Shown here piece by piece: positions 8,825 through 17,611 of a stretch of 64,000 nt of DNA. The stretch is from Bdellovibrionia bacterium (lineage in GTDB: Bacteria > Bdellovibrionota > Bdellovibrionia > Bdellovibrionales > JAUICD01), in assembly GCA_030427965.1 (NCBI GenBank), contig JAUICD010000010.1, forward strand, positions 18,691-82,690. Direction: 5' to 3'. Numbering within the stretch: position 1 is the first letter of the stretch; each line of letters opens with the position of its first letter. The notes beneath the pieces are model-generated. The model worked only from the letters and a program-made list of their open reading frames with translations. It was not told where the DNA came from and made no database searches. A program made the translations under genes and the position numbers.

Positions 8825-10600
8825 CTAAGAGATTGGAAGTCCAGCATCTTTCATAATTTTTAGGGCATTTGTAGTGGGTGATGGTCCCGATTGGAGTCTA
8901 TAGCTGAAGAAATACTGTCCTTCTCGAAGCTCATCTGAAAAATGATAGTTTCGTATCTCAGGCGAGATCTTAGAAAGGGATGTGAGATCAAGATCATGAG
9001 TGGTAACAAGTCCAATATTTTGAGTTTTTAGTAAAGTTTTTATGATCGCTTCTGAGCCAACTCTTCTTTCTTGGTTGTTGGTTCCTTTAAAAATTTCATC
9101 AATTAAGAAAATAATAGGTTGATCAGACAATGCAGATTCCACAATATTTTTGATTCGAAGAACTTCTGCATAGAAGTAGGATGTTTTTTCTTCGATTTGA
9201 TCGGAAATACGAATACTGCTTTTTATGGGTGCAAGGTGAGTTGTCATTTTAGATGCGCAAACGGGGCCTCCAAGTAGTGCCATCATTTGATTGAGTCCGA
9301 GAGTTCTTAGAAATGTTGACTTTCCGCTCATGTTTGAACCAGTGATAAGTCCCATTCTAGAGCCCACATCTGCTGAGAATGAATTGGAAACGGATTCGTT
9401 TTGAGAAATAAGTGGATGGAAAAGATCGTCTGCTTCAAAGACTCTCTTGTTGGAAAAACTGGGGAGCGTTGAAGATTGGTAGTGATAAGTGGTTGTGAGG
9501 CAAGCAAGGTACTCATTGTGTACGTAGTGATTTAAGTTTTCACTAATATCTCGACGTATATCTTCAGCCAGTCGTTGGAATCTCTCTCCAAAAAAAATGT
9601 TCCAAGGTAAAATGAAGTTTACAACTAAAACAACCAAAGGGTGGCTCTGTATGCTAAGATACTCCGTTGTTTTCTCAATCTCTTTTATGGATTCTGTGAT
9701 GCACGAATCTTTTGTTGAAGGAAAGATTTCTTTTTGCCCCTTGAAGTAGACAAGGTAGATATTGATTTTTCGAGATAGGCGAAGGGCTGAGGTAAAAGAT
9801 TCTTTGGTTGTAAAGGCGCCAATAAGAGACAGGATGCCAAAAACACCCCAAACAGCACTAAATGCAGTAAATGAAGTTTGATTCAGAAGGAGTAAAACGA
9901 ATCCTGTAAGAGCTAGAAAGAAGACAAAATAGGTCAATCGGTACAGGTTTTTAAACCCTGCTGTAGTGACGTTGTAATCTAAAAGATGATGCAAATTGAG
10001 CTCTTCTGAATTGGCTTTGCAATTGGAAATCCAGTGTGAGATTTTACTTGTCTGAGTATTAAGGTTTTGAATATCAGCTTGGGTGGATTTGATAAACTCA
10101 AGATTGAGTTTTGGTGTCTGAATCCTAGATTTGAGCAACTGAGCTCCCTCAAGGGATAGAGTTTCATCTAAGAACCCGTGGAGTGAGCGTGGACCGAAGA
10201 GGTCGAGGTCATTTTCAATAGAATTGATATTGGGCTGTATGGATTTGTCAGTGAGTTTAAAATCTCCAATAGAGCGTTGGTGCTGTCTATTGATAAACTC
10301 TTGATAGGCCTTTAAGCGTGAAATTTTAAGTTTGTATTCCCTTCCTTTTTTGTAAAAGTAGACAAAGGCGGGTACAAGAATCGCTATTGCGAATATTTCA
10401 ATGCGAAAGCCGGATGCAATTGTTGAAACTGTTAATAAAACAAAAAGAAGCACTCCAATGGCGAGTCTCCAATTGTAGGTTTTTTCTAATTGGTAGGATT
10501 TGAATTGGATAGCTTTTTCAAGTCTGTGGAATCTGCGCTCAAGAGTCATTTTGGTAGTGTATCGATCTTTCGATCTTTGGCCAACGGCTGTTGGTGTCAT
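8825..10600 (-). CDS. Membrane-associated MutS-family ATPase
   Basis: The C-terminal 250 of 591 residues form a MutS-type ATPase: Walker A in TGSNMSGKSTFLRTLG, the signature region EEKTSYFYAE, Walker B in IIFLIDEIFKGTN and the TTHDLDL switch. The DNA mismatch-recognition domain of true MutS is absent. Instead the N-terminal half has hydrophobic segments at about 45-85 and 220-265, which suggests a membrane protein. Similar MutS-related membrane proteins exist in Bacteroidetes and other groups, with unknown role. It lies 45 nt upstream of trhO on the same strand. The start (ATG 10600) has only a weak ribosome site; Met18 is an alternative. Confidence 0.82.
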   Translation of the reverse strand: MTPTAVGQRSKDRYTTKMTLERRFHRLEKAIQFKSYQLEKTYNWRLAIGVLLFVLLTVSTIASGFRIEIFAIAILVPAFVYFYKKGREYKLKISRLKAYQEFINRQHQRSIGDFKLTDKSIQPNINSIENDLDLFGPRSLHGFLDETLSLEGAQLLKSRIQTPKLNLEFIKSTQADIQNLNTQTSKISHWISNCKANSEELNLHHLLDYNVTTAGFKNLYRLTYFVFFLALTGFVLLLLNQTSFTAFSAVWGVFGILSLIGAFTTKESFTSALRLSRKINIYLVYFKGQKEIFPSTKDSCITESIKEIEKTTEYLSIQSHPLVVLVVNFILPWNIFFGERFQRLAEDIRRDISENLNHYVHNEYLACLTTTYHYQSSTLPSFSNKRVFEADDLFHPLISQNESVSNSFSADVGSRMGLITGSNMSGKSTFLRTLGLNQMMALLGGPVCASKMTTHLAPIKSSIRISDQIEEKTSYFYAEVLRIKNIVESALSDQPIIFLIDEIFKGTNNQERRVGSEAIIKTLLKTQNIGLVTTHDLDLTSLSKISPEIRNYHFSDELREGQYFFSYRLQSGPSPTTNALKIMKDAGLPIS

Positions 10601-10697
10601 TTCGCTTATGTATGAAGCGTTTTAGAAAGCTCAAATTGCTATGCCTGCCAAATTATGCTTTAAAAGACCCGGTTTCAATCAATCCGGGGGGGGATTT

Positions 10698-11435
10698 ATG
10701 CGTGTTTTTGTTGTTTTTTTGGTTCTGTTTGCAAGTGTGTTAGCAGGTGCGCAGACTCGTATTAAGTCTCATTTTTTAAAAGAGATCTCTGAATCTGAAA
10801 GCTATGTTCCTGCTGAATTTGCACTTAGAGCAGTCCAAGCAGTCACATTTTCTTTTCATACAGATTCAGATCTACAGGTAGCAGATTATAAGGAATCTTC
10901 TTTTGGAGATCGTATTCTCCTTTACCGTCCATACTTTGTTGTTTCATCAGGGTTTGTTAAGCTTAAAGATATGACACCAGATGTTGCGGCTCCGTTTTTT
11001 GAGGCGGTGTTTTTAAAGTGGGTCAACCAAGAGAGGAAATCCAATCCATCGTATAGAAACTGGATGAACAGTGAGGCCCAGAGAGTTTACACAGACATTC
11101 CAAGAGAGAAGAGGTTAGAGGTTTTTCTTGACGCTCAAGCACAGTGGGTTGGGCATATGATGAGCATCGTAATTTTGATTGAACGATCTTATAATCGAAT
11201 CGGGAACAGGCTATGTGAGAGGTTTGAAACACCAATATTTCGAATGTGGGAAAGAAATTTTGTCGACACTCATTTTTTTGGTGGCTATTACTCCAGAAAT
11301 AGATGGACTCACACTGGTAAGAACTTACTAAGAGAGCATAGAGTGGCTTTGACAAGTTCGGTTTTTGAAGAACGTTGGGTGGGTCAGGCGAGGATGGATT
11401 TTCAGAGATATTGCGAAAAAAGTTTGGTTCAATAG
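10698..11435 (+). CDS. Secreted protein of unknown function
   Basis: A 245-residue protein with a Sec signal peptide (MRVFVVFLVLFASVLAGAQ). I do not recognise a family. The mature part is rich in aromatic residues and Arg, with no Cys motif except a pair near residues 179 and 240. ATG 10698 is preceded by a GGGGGGGGA run and gives a good signal peptide; the frame continues 57 nt upstream without support. It is divergent from the MutS-like gene and followed 68 nt later by an ABC transporter, so it is probably a single gene. Confidence 0.6.
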   Translation: MRVFVVFLVLFASVLAGAQTRIKSHFLKEISESESYVPAEFALRAVQAVTFSFHTDSDLQVADYKESSFGDRILLYRPYFVVSSGFVKLKDMTPDVAAPFFEAVFLKWVNQERKSNPSYRNWMNSEAQRVYTDIPREKRLEVFLDAQAQWVGHMMSIVILIERSYNRIGNRLCERFETPIFRMWERNFVDTHFFGGYYSRNRWTHTGKNLLREHRVALTSSVFEERWVGQARMDFQRYCEKSLVQ

Positions 11436-11503
11436 AAATTGCATAGCAGCATATGGAGCAAATGATATCGTCTGGAAGACAGTTGTGTTAAATACTTTCG
11501 ACT

Positions 11504-12415
11504 ATGCAGCGTCCGCTTGAAGTTCAAAATCTTGTAAAGTCCTATGGTTCTGTAGAAGCTGTAAAAGGTGTTAGCTTTGAAATTGAACCTGGGGAAATCT
11601 TTGGTTTGCTTGGTCCTAATGGAGCTGGGAAAACATCGATTATTTCAGTTATTACAACTCTTGAAAAGGCGACTTCGGGTTCTGTCAGTATCTTTGGCGA
11701 GGACTCTTCAAAGTCTTTAAAGAGTATCAAAAGCCGTCTTGGGTTTGTTCCTCAAGAAATTGTGAGTCACGGTTTTTTTAAGGTCGAAGAAATTCTTCAT
11801 TTCTTTTCAGGATATTTTGGTTTGAAGGACAACAAGAAAAGAGTGGATCAGCTCCTAAAAAGACTTGGGCTTTGGGAGCATAAAGACAAGAAAATTCCTC
11901 AGTTGAGTGGAGGGATGAAACGTCGGTTTATGATTGCAAAGGCTCTTGTCCACTCTCCTGAGTTACTTCTTCTTGATGAGCCTACAGCAGGTGTAGATAT
12001 TGAATTGAGAGAATCTCTTTGGAGTTTTGTCAGAGAACTCAATCAAGAAGAAGGGATGAGTATTCTATTGACCACTCATTATTTGGAAGAAGCAGAAATG
12101 CTTTGTAATCGAGTGGGGATTCTCAACCTTGGTGAGCTTAAAGAGATTGGTCCGACTGGAAGTCTGATAAAAGAACTCACTTTAAGAAAGATTGTGCTGA
12201 AGTTCCACAAAGAGATGGAAAGCTTTCAGTCTCCTTATGTTATTAGCCAGCAAAGCAAAGAAGCCACCTTTCAAATTCCTTACAAAATGGGGGTGGGTGA
12301 CCTTTTGACAGAATTGAAACTGGACATGTCTTCTCTTATGGATCTTGAGGTTCAAGAGGGGGATCTTGAAGATGTCTTTGTTCAAGTCATTCGAAAGGAG
12401 TCTATAAATGTCTAG
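11504..12415 (+). CDS. ABC transporter ATP-binding protein (ABC-2 type exporter)
   Basis: A 303-residue ATPase with Walker A (GPNGAGKTS), Q loop (FVPQE), signature LSGGMKRR, Walker B with catalytic Glu (LLLLDEPTAG) and the switch His (LLTTHYLEE). The C-terminal 80 residues are the regulatory extension usual in drug/antibiotic exporters of the CcmA type. It overlaps the next gene, a permease, by 8 nt, so the two form one exporter. The substrate cannot be read from sequence. No strong ribosome site precedes ATG 11504. Confidence 0.9.
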   Translation: MQRPLEVQNLVKSYGSVEAVKGVSFEIEPGEIFGLLGPNGAGKTSIISVITTLEKATSGSVSIFGEDSSKSLKSIKSRLGFVPQEIVSHGFFKVEEILHFFSGYFGLKDNKKRVDQLLKRLGLWEHKDKKIPQLSGGMKRRFMIAKALVHSPELLLLDEPTAGVDIELRESLWSFVRELNQEEGMSILLTTHYLEEAEMLCNRVGILNLGELKEIGPTGSLIKELTLRKIVLKFHKEMESFQSPYVISQQSKEATFQIPYKMGVGDLLTELKLDMSSLMDLEVQEGDLEDVFVQVIRKESINV

Positions 12416-13232
12416 TTCAATTTCTAGTGCTACACCACTAAGTGAACGAAGTCTTGAGGCGAGGCCATTTCTGACTTTTTTATGGAAAGAGATCCGGCGG
12501 TTTTGGAAGGTACGAAGCCAAACCGTGTTTTCTCCACTTATACAAAGTACACTTTACTTGCTCATATTTGGAGTGAGTCTTGGGAAAAGTGTTGTGATGG
12601 CAAGTGGTATTACCTATATGGAGTTTTTGATTCCAGGACTTGTTATGATGTCTTCGCTCAATAACGCTTTTCAAAACTGTGCAGGTTCGATTGTGACCTC
12701 CAAGTTTCATGGTGATATCCAAGATCTGAAAATCATACCTCTTTCGGATTATCAAATTGTTATTGGATTAGGTTTGGGTGGAATTGTTAGAGGTTTTGCT
12801 GTTGCATTGGTGACTTTTCTGACTTGTGAGGTTTTCTTTTACTTCACACACGACAGGATTCTAATGGTTCAAAACCCGATGTTGCTTTTGTTGTTTTTAT
12901 TTTTAGGCTCTATGGCATTTGGTTTTCTTGGAGTGACAACGGGTTTTTGGGCAAAGGGTTTTGAATATGTAAATGCAATTGGAGGATTTGTTCTTCTGCC
13001 TCTCTTGTATCTTGGTGGAGTGTTTTACTCAATTGAGACGCTTCATCCGAGTTGGCAATTTGTTTCTAAGTTGAATCCACTTTTGTATTTTGTAAACGGA
13101 GTTCGCTATGCCTATCTTGGAGAAAGCGATGTCAGTTGGGTGACTTGCTTGGGAGTTACATTCTTGACGGTATTTGTTTTTATGGTTCTCTCTGTAATGG
13201 CTTACAAACGTGGTTCTTTTCATAGGTGGTAG
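12408..13232 (+). CDS. ABC-2 type transporter permease
   Basis: A 274-residue integral membrane protein with about six hydrophobic helices, ABC-2 family. After a short cytoplasmic N terminus (FLTFLWKEIRRFWKVR) come TM segments at about 45-65, 73-95, 115-140, 155-175, 180-205 and 245-265, with the conserved PLLYLGGVFY and LNPLLYFVNGVRYAYLG blocks. It starts inside the end of the ATPase gene with AAAGGAG 8 nt before the ATG, indicating translational coupling. Only 1 nt separates its stop from ffh, so the exporter may share transcripts with the translation operon. Confidence 0.88.
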   Translation: MSSSISSATPLSERSLEARPFLTFLWKEIRRFWKVRSQTVFSPLIQSTLYLLIFGVSLGKSVVMASGITYMEFLIPGLVMMSSLNNAFQNCAGSIVTSKFHGDIQDLKIIPLSDYQIVIGLGLGGIVRGFAVALVTFLTCEVFFYFTHDRILMVQNPMLLLLFLFLGSMAFGFLGVTTGFWAKGFEYVNAIGGFVLLPLLYLGGVFYSIETLHPSWQFVSKLNPLLYFVNGVRYAYLGESDVSWVTCLGVTFLTVFVFMVLSVMAYKRGSFHRW

Positions 13233-13233
13233 A

Positions 13234-14580
13234 ATGTTTGATCAACTTTCAGATAAGATTTTAGGTAGCTTTAAAAAACTTGGTGGCCGAGGCAAAATCA
13301 CAGAAGCCAATGTCGAAGAGGCGATAAAAGAAATTCGGTTGGGGTTGTTGGAAGCAGACGTCAATTTTAAAGTGGTCCGAGAGTTTGTTAACCGAGTTAA
13401 AGCAAAAGCAGTTGGTCATGGAGTTACAAAGGGAGTTACGGCTGCCCAAGAGTTTACAAAAATTGTTCATGATGAGCTTGTTGAAATTTTAGGTGGTGGT
13501 GCTGAACAACTCAATATTCGTTCAAAGCCTGCTGTTATTTTCCTAGTTGGGCTTCAAGGTGCTGGTAAAACAACAACTGCAGCAAAGTTGGCTCGGCATA
13601 TTCGTGATAAAATGAGCAAGAAACCAGGTCTTGTCCCTTGTGATGTTTATAGACCTGCGGCGATTGACCAATTGAAAACTTTGGGTGAGCAGAATCAACT
13701 TGCAGTGTTTGACACTCAAGCTGGGGATCGGCCTGTTGAAATTTTAAAGAGCACAAGATCTTGGGCTGAAAAAGAGATGATCGATGTTGTGATTGTGGAT
13801 ACAGCAGGTCGATTGCAAATTGATGATGATCTTATGGGTGAGCTTGAGGCGCTTAAGTCTGAGTGGAACCCTGATGAAATTCTTTTGGTTGCAGATGCGA
13901 TGCTTGGCCAGCAGTCAGTTAATGTTGCAGACGGGTTTCACTCTCGTCTTGGGCTAACAGGCCTTGTGTTGACCAAGGTGGATGGGGATGCCCGAGGGGG
14001 AGCCGCTCTGAGTATTCGTGAAGCTACGGGTGTCTCGATCAAGTTTTTGGGTGTGGGTGAAAAAACAGATGCGCTTGAGATCTTCCATCCGGATCGTTTG
14101 GCCTCAAGGATTCTAGATCAAGGGGATGTCGTTTCTTTAGTTGAAAAGGCTCAAGAGGTTATTGATGAGGATCAAGCCAAAGCCACAGCCAAGAAAATGG
14201 CGAGAAATGAATTCACGGTGGATGACTTTTTGGCTCAGCTTCGACAGATGAAAAAACTTGGGCCAATGGAAAATATTATGAAAATGCTTCCTGGGATGGG
14301 GCAGGCAATGAAGCAGATGAAGGGGATGACCCCACCAGACAAAGAGCTGAAAAAAATAGAGGCAATGATCTGTAGTATGACGTTGAAAGAACGTGAGAAT
14401 CACAAAATACTGAATGGTTCCAGGAGATTGCGGATAGCCAAGGGAAGCGGAACAGCAGTTAGTGATGTAAATAAATTCATTCGACAGTTTGAAAATATGA
14501 AGAAAATGATGTCCCGCATGATGAAGATGGGCCTCGGGCGTGGTGGGGGAATGCCTGGTGGTTTTGGCCTTCCGTTTTGA
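13234..14580 (+). CDS. ffh: Signal recognition particle protein Ffh
   Basis: Ffh binds signal sequences and 4.5S RNA and delivers ribosomes to FtsY at the membrane. The 448-residue protein has the N domain (1-90), G domain with GLQGAGKTTTAAKLA, DVYRPAAIDQL, DTAGRLQ, TKVDGDARGG and the Met-rich M domain (MKKLGPMENIMKMLPGMGQ; RIAKGSGT; MMSRMMKMG). ATG 13234 (MFDQLSDKIL) fits the family start. It heads the conserved ffh-rpsP-khpA-rimM-trmD-rplS order. No 4.5S RNA gene is visible here. Confidence 0.96.
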   Translation: MFDQLSDKILGSFKKLGGRGKITEANVEEAIKEIRLGLLEADVNFKVVREFVNRVKAKAVGHGVTKGVTAAQEFTKIVHDELVEILGGGAEQLNIRSKPAVIFLVGLQGAGKTTTAAKLARHIRDKMSKKPGLVPCDVYRPAAIDQLKTLGEQNQLAVFDTQAGDRPVEILKSTRSWAEKEMIDVVIVDTAGRLQIDDDLMGELEALKSEWNPDEILLVADAMLGQQSVNVADGFHSRLGLTGLVLTKVDGDARGGAALSIREATGVSIKFLGVGEKTDALEIFHPDRLASRILDQGDVVSLVEKAQEVIDEDQAKATAKKMARNEFTVDDFLAQLRQMKKLGPMENIMKMLPGMGQAMKQMKGMTPPDKELKKIEAMICSMTLKERENHKILNGSRRLRIAKGSGTAVSDVNKFIRQFENMKKMMSRMMKMGLGRGGGMPGGFGLPF

Positions 14581-14585
14581 AGAGG

Positions 14586-14599
14586 TCTAAACGTTTAGA
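14586..14599. repeat. 14-bp perfect palindrome between ffh and rpsP
   Basis: TCTAAACGTTTAGA begins 5 nt after the ffh stop. It is followed by an AT-rich stretch (TTAATAATATAAC) that could be a -10 region for rpsP. It may be an operator or chance; there is no T-run. Confidence 0.3.
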
Positions 14600-14690
14600 A
14601 TATCTTAATAATATAACGGTTGCATGGGGCGCCAAAATTCGGTAAACGAACTTCTTTGAAGGCAATCCCAGTGGAAAAAGGAGAAGCTTA

Positions 14691-14942
14691 ATGGTTGTTA
14701 TTCGATTGGCTCGCGGTGGAAATAAGCGAAGCCCGAAATACAGAATCACGGTTGCAGATCAGCGTCGTTGGCGCAATGGTCGATTTATTGAGATCTTAGG
14801 TTATTACCACCCAGATGCAAGTGGCCAGGATAAGGAGCTTGTTTTGGATATGGAAAAGGCTCAAGACTGGGTCAAAAAAGGTGCACAGCCTTCTGATCGA
14901 GTAAAAAAGTTGTTTGAAAAGGCGAAGACCTCTGCAAATTAA
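14691..14942 (+). CDS. rpsP: 30S ribosomal protein S16
   Basis: Small-subunit protein bS16, 83 residues, the usual length. The N terminus MVVIRLARGGNKRSPKYRI is the family hallmark, followed by RFIEILGYYHP and the Lys-rich C terminus. AAGGAGAAG lies 5 nt before the ATG. The 110-nt gap after ffh includes a palindrome and an AT-rich segment that may carry an additional promoter. Confidence 0.97.
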   Translation: MVVIRLARGGNKRSPKYRITVADQRRWRNGRFIEILGYYHPDASGQDKELVLDMEKAQDWVKKGAQPSDRVKKLFEKAKTSAN

Positions 14943-14978
14943 TAGGGATTATGCAGAGAGGAGACGAGGGAGTTGTAA

Positions 14979-15224
14979 ATGGATTATTCGAGCCTGAAAG
15001 ACCTAGTTGAGTTCATGGCAAAATCGCTTGTAGATAAGCCAGATGAAGTCGAAGTCAATGAAGTTATCGGAGAGCAAACCACAGTGGTGGAACTCAAAGT
15101 ATCTAAAGAAGATTTAGGCAAAGTGATTGGAAAGCAAGGTCGTACAGCACGATCCATGAGAACAATCTTAAATGCAGCAAGTACGAAACTTCAGAAAAGA
15201 AGTGTTCTGGAAATCGTAGAGTAG
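14979..15224 (+). CDS. khpA: KH-domain RNA-binding protein KhpA
   Basis: An 81-residue single KH-domain protein. The KH core [19 protein letters not shown] has the GxxG loop (GKQG) that grips single-stranded RNA. KhpA forms a complex with KhpB in some bacteria and affects cell division and RNA stability; those roles are known for other species only. Placement between rpsP and rimM is the usual context. A strong purine-rich ribosome site precedes the ATG. Confidence 0.93.
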   Translation: MDYSSLKDLVEFMAKSLVDKPDEVEVNEVIGEQTTVVELKVSKEDLGKVIGKQGRTARSMRTILNAASTKLQKRSVLEIVE

Positions 15225-15250
15225 ATAGAAAAATAAATATGCAAAATTTG

Positions 15251-15283
15251 AACGGCATCACGTAAGAAGCGTGGTGCCGTTTT
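15251..15283 (+). terminator. Stem-loop followed by T-run between khpA and rimM
   Basis: AACGGCATCACG pairs with CGTGGTGCCGTT through a 7-nt loop (12 bp with one G-U pair) and runs into TTTT. This has the form of a rho-independent terminator or attenuator inside the translation operon, so rimM and later genes may be transcribed at a lower level. Confidence 0.62.
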
Positions 15284-15303
15284 ACATTAAAGGTGATTGG
15301 GTT

Positions 15304-15843
15304 ATGGAGAACTGGATAACAGTAGCTAAAATTAGAGATGCTCATGGGTTAAAGGGTGAGCTTTTTGTAGTCCCACTTTCCAAGACGGCAGAGTGGATGG
15401 AGGGGCTTGATTCTCTGCAGATCGTTTTAAAAACACAGAATGAATCAGGTGAAACACAAGAAAGTGTGACAGATCATCAAATCACACGAAGCAAGCCCCA
15501 TAAAGTAGGTTTGATCGTAAAACTTGTAGGTGTTGAGGACAGAAATGAGGCCGAGCGTTTGAGGGGCGCGCGTATCCGAATTCAAGAAGATCATTTACGT
15601 ACAAACCCTGGTGAAAACTTTTATCTCAAAGAAATTGAAGGGTTTGAGATTCAAACGGCAAAAGAAGGAGTGATTGGTAAAATCGTCGCATTTTCCTCTA
15701 ACGGTCCCCAAGACCTTTTGGTCGTTGAGCAAAGCAATGAAAACAAAGTTGAAATTCCTCTTGTGGATGATTTTATCGAAGAGATTTTATGGGAGAAAAG
15801 GATTATTCAAATGAATCTCCCTGAAGGTATCTTGGAGGTTTGA
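15304..15843 (+). CDS. rimM: Ribosome maturation factor RimM
   Basis: RimM assists maturation of the 30S head together with protein S19. The 179-residue protein has the N-terminal RimM barrel (WITVAKIRDAHGLKGELFV) and the C-terminal PRC-type barrel (ENFYLKEIEGFEI...GKIVAFSSNGPQDLLVV...EIPLVDDFI). ATG 15304 with AGGTGA upstream is chosen; the frame extends 33 nt further into the stem-loop region without support. It is followed 3 nt later by trmD. Confidence 0.95.
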   Translation: MENWITVAKIRDAHGLKGELFVVPLSKTAEWMEGLDSLQIVLKTQNESGETQESVTDHQITRSKPHKVGLIVKLVGVEDRNEAERLRGARIRIQEDHLRTNPGENFYLKEIEGFEIQTAKEGVIGKIVAFSSNGPQDLLVVEQSNENKVEIPLVDDFIEEILWEKRIIQMNLPEGILEV

Positions 15844-15846
15844 ACA

Positions 15847-16623
15847 ATGCGTTTTGATGTGGTGACTCTTTTTCCTGAAATTTTTGAAAGTGCTCTTTCA
15901 AAAGGGATTGTTGGACAAAATATTTCTGATGAGAATGTAGAACTAAAGCTTATCAATTTGAGAAATTTTTCAGAAACAAAATACAAACATGTCGATGATC
16001 GCCCATTTGGTGGTGGAGATGGAATGATACTTTCAGCAGGTCCACTGACACGCGCGATTCGCTCTGTAGACAAAGTCAGTGAGAAGCGCAAGGTTGTGTA
16101 CTTATCCCCTCAGGGGAGAAAGCTCAGTGATAGGTATGCACGTGAGCTTTCCGAATTGGATCAATTGGTTTTGATTTGTGGGCGTTATGGTGGGGTGGAT
16201 GAAAGAGTTATCGCCAGTGAAGTGGACGAAGAGCTCTCTATTGGGGATTATGTTTTGTCTGGTGGAGAATACGGTGCCTTGGTTGTAATAGACGTGATTG
16301 CTCGACTTCTTCCTGGTGTGCTGGGGAACGAGGACTCTAGGGATTTTGATACTTTCTCTGATGGTTTGCTTGAAGCTCCTCAGTTTACAAGGCCTCGGGT
16401 ATTTGAAGGCTCTGAAGTGCCAAGTTCACTACTTAATGGAAATCATAAAGAGATTGAGGATTGGCGGTTTTTACTATCTGTTTTGCGGACATCCTTTCGA
16501 CGCCCAGATTTGATAGAGAAGTCGAGTTTAACCGAATTGGACATAAAGAGATCTATGGATTTTTACGCTTCCCTTTCTTATTTAGAGCGACGTGAATTGG
16601 GCTTACCTGAAGAGATCTGTTGA
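15847..16623 (+). CDS. trmD: tRNA (guanine-N1)-methyltransferase TrmD
   Basis: TrmD makes m1G37 in tRNAs reading CNN codons and prevents frameshifting. The 258-residue SPOUT enzyme has the N-terminal RFDVVTLFPEIFESAL, the DDRPFGGGDGM motif, and the knot SAM site (YLSPQGRKLSD, LICGRYGGVDERV, SIGDYVLSGGE). A C-terminal helical domain follows. TTGGAGGT is a strong ribosome site. The stop overlaps a TTG codon of the next gene. Confidence 0.97.
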   Translation: MRFDVVTLFPEIFESALSKGIVGQNISDENVELKLINLRNFSETKYKHVDDRPFGGGDGMILSAGPLTRAIRSVDKVSEKRKVVYLSPQGRKLSDRYARELSELDQLVLICGRYGGVDERVIASEVDEELSIGDYVLSGGEYGALVVIDVIARLLPGVLGNEDSRDFDTFSDGLLEAPQFTRPRVFEGSEVPSSLLNGNHKEIEDWRFLLSVLRTSFRRPDLIEKSSLTELDIKRSMDFYASLSYLERRELGLPEEIC

Positions 16624-16625
16624 AA

Positions 16626-17171
16626 ATGCATCCTTTGGCTGTTGTGCTTGTTCATCACCCTGTAAAAGACAAAGTCGGAGATATGATTGCGACTAACATT
16701 ACGAATTTGGACATTCATGATATCGCAAGAGTGGCTCGGGTTTATGGTGTAGAAAAATATTTCATTGTTCACCCAAGGATGGATCAACTCACCTTTGTTC
16801 ATCGAATATTGGATCACTGGCGAGTGGGTTATGGGGCAAGTTACAATAGCAAACGCAAAATGGCTCTTGAGCCTGTGGAGACAGCCAAATCCCTAGGTGA
16901 AGTGAAAAGAGTCTTTTACCCAGAGGCTGTGTTTATAGCGACTTCTGCAAGCAAGAGTGACACAGGGGTGACCTACTCAGAGATTCGTGAATTATTGAAG
17001 AATCAGCCTGTCGTATTGGTATTTGGGACAGGCTATGGTCTTCATGAAGATCTTTTAGCTGAATGTGATGGTATATTGGAGCCAATAGTGGGGGCGAGCG
17101 AAGATGATTACAGACATCTTTCGGTGAGGTCGGCGGTGAGCATCAGTCTTGACCGCGTGTGCCGACCGTGA
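16626..17171 (+). CDS. SPOUT-fold RNA methyltransferase (TrmD-linked, COG4752-like)
   Basis: A 181-residue protein with the pattern of a small RNA methyltransferase family often encoded beside trmD: HPLAVVLVHHPVKDK, NLDIHDIARVARVYGV, then VVLVFGTGYGLHEDL and the C-terminal RHLSVRSAVSISLDR, typical of a SAM-binding trefoil knot. The RNA target is not known. ATG 16626 fits the family N terminus; a TTG at 16620 overlapping the trmD stop is an alternative. It is the fifth gene of the ribosome operon, so an rRNA or tRNA substrate is likely. Confidence 0.82.
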   Translation: MHPLAVVLVHHPVKDKVGDMIATNITNLDIHDIARVARVYGVEKYFIVHPRMDQLTFVHRILDHWRVGYGASYNSKRKMALEPVETAKSLGEVKRVFYPEAVFIATSASKSDTGVTYSEIRELLKNQPVVLVFGTGYGLHEDLLAECDGILEPIVGASEDDYRHLSVRSAVSISLDRVCRP

Positions 17172-17201
17172 TACCTAAGCCATTGTTTAAGGGAGTCCAT
17201 C

Positions 17202-17606
17202 ATGCAGGATATTGTGCGCCGCATTGCAAGTCAAAAAACGAGTTCAAACGTCAAAGTCAATTTTAAGACGGGTGACACCGTTGAAGTTCACGTTCGAGTT
17301 AAAGAGGGTGAAAAAGAAAGAATTCAGATTTTCAAAGGACTCGTTATAAAGGTTCAAGGCTCTGGATCAGGCAGATCCTTTACAGTGAGAAAAATGTCAG
17401 ATGGTGTTGGGGTTGAGAGGACTTTCCCTTTTACAAGCCCTGCAGTTGAAAAAGTCAGACTTATTTCTCATGGAACAGTAAGACGATCACGTCTTTATTA
17501 CATTCGCAACCGACGTGGTAAATCAGCCCGTATTGCGTTTGAGCTAGCTCGTGATCCAGATGGTAAGGCTGCAGAAAAAGCTAAGCCAGTAGCTTCCAAA
17601 GAATAA
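17202..17606 (+). CDS. rplS: 50S ribosomal protein L19
   Basis: Large-subunit protein bL19 at the 30S-50S interface, 134 residues, slightly longer than usual through a Lys/Ala-rich tail. The core FKTGDTVEVHVRVKEGEKER, IQIFKGLVI, SFTVRKMSDGVGVERTFP and RRSRLYYIRNRRGKSARI is diagnostic. GGGAG precedes the ATG. It follows the SPOUT gene by 30 nt and precedes rnhB by 5 nt. Confidence 0.97.
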   Translation: MQDIVRRIASQKTSSNVKVNFKTGDTVEVHVRVKEGEKERIQIFKGLVIKVQGSGSGRSFTVRKMSDGVGVERTFPFTSPAVEKVRLISHGTVRRSRLYYIRNRRGKSARIAFELARDPDGKAAEKAKPVASKE

Positions 17607-17611
17607 TCTAA

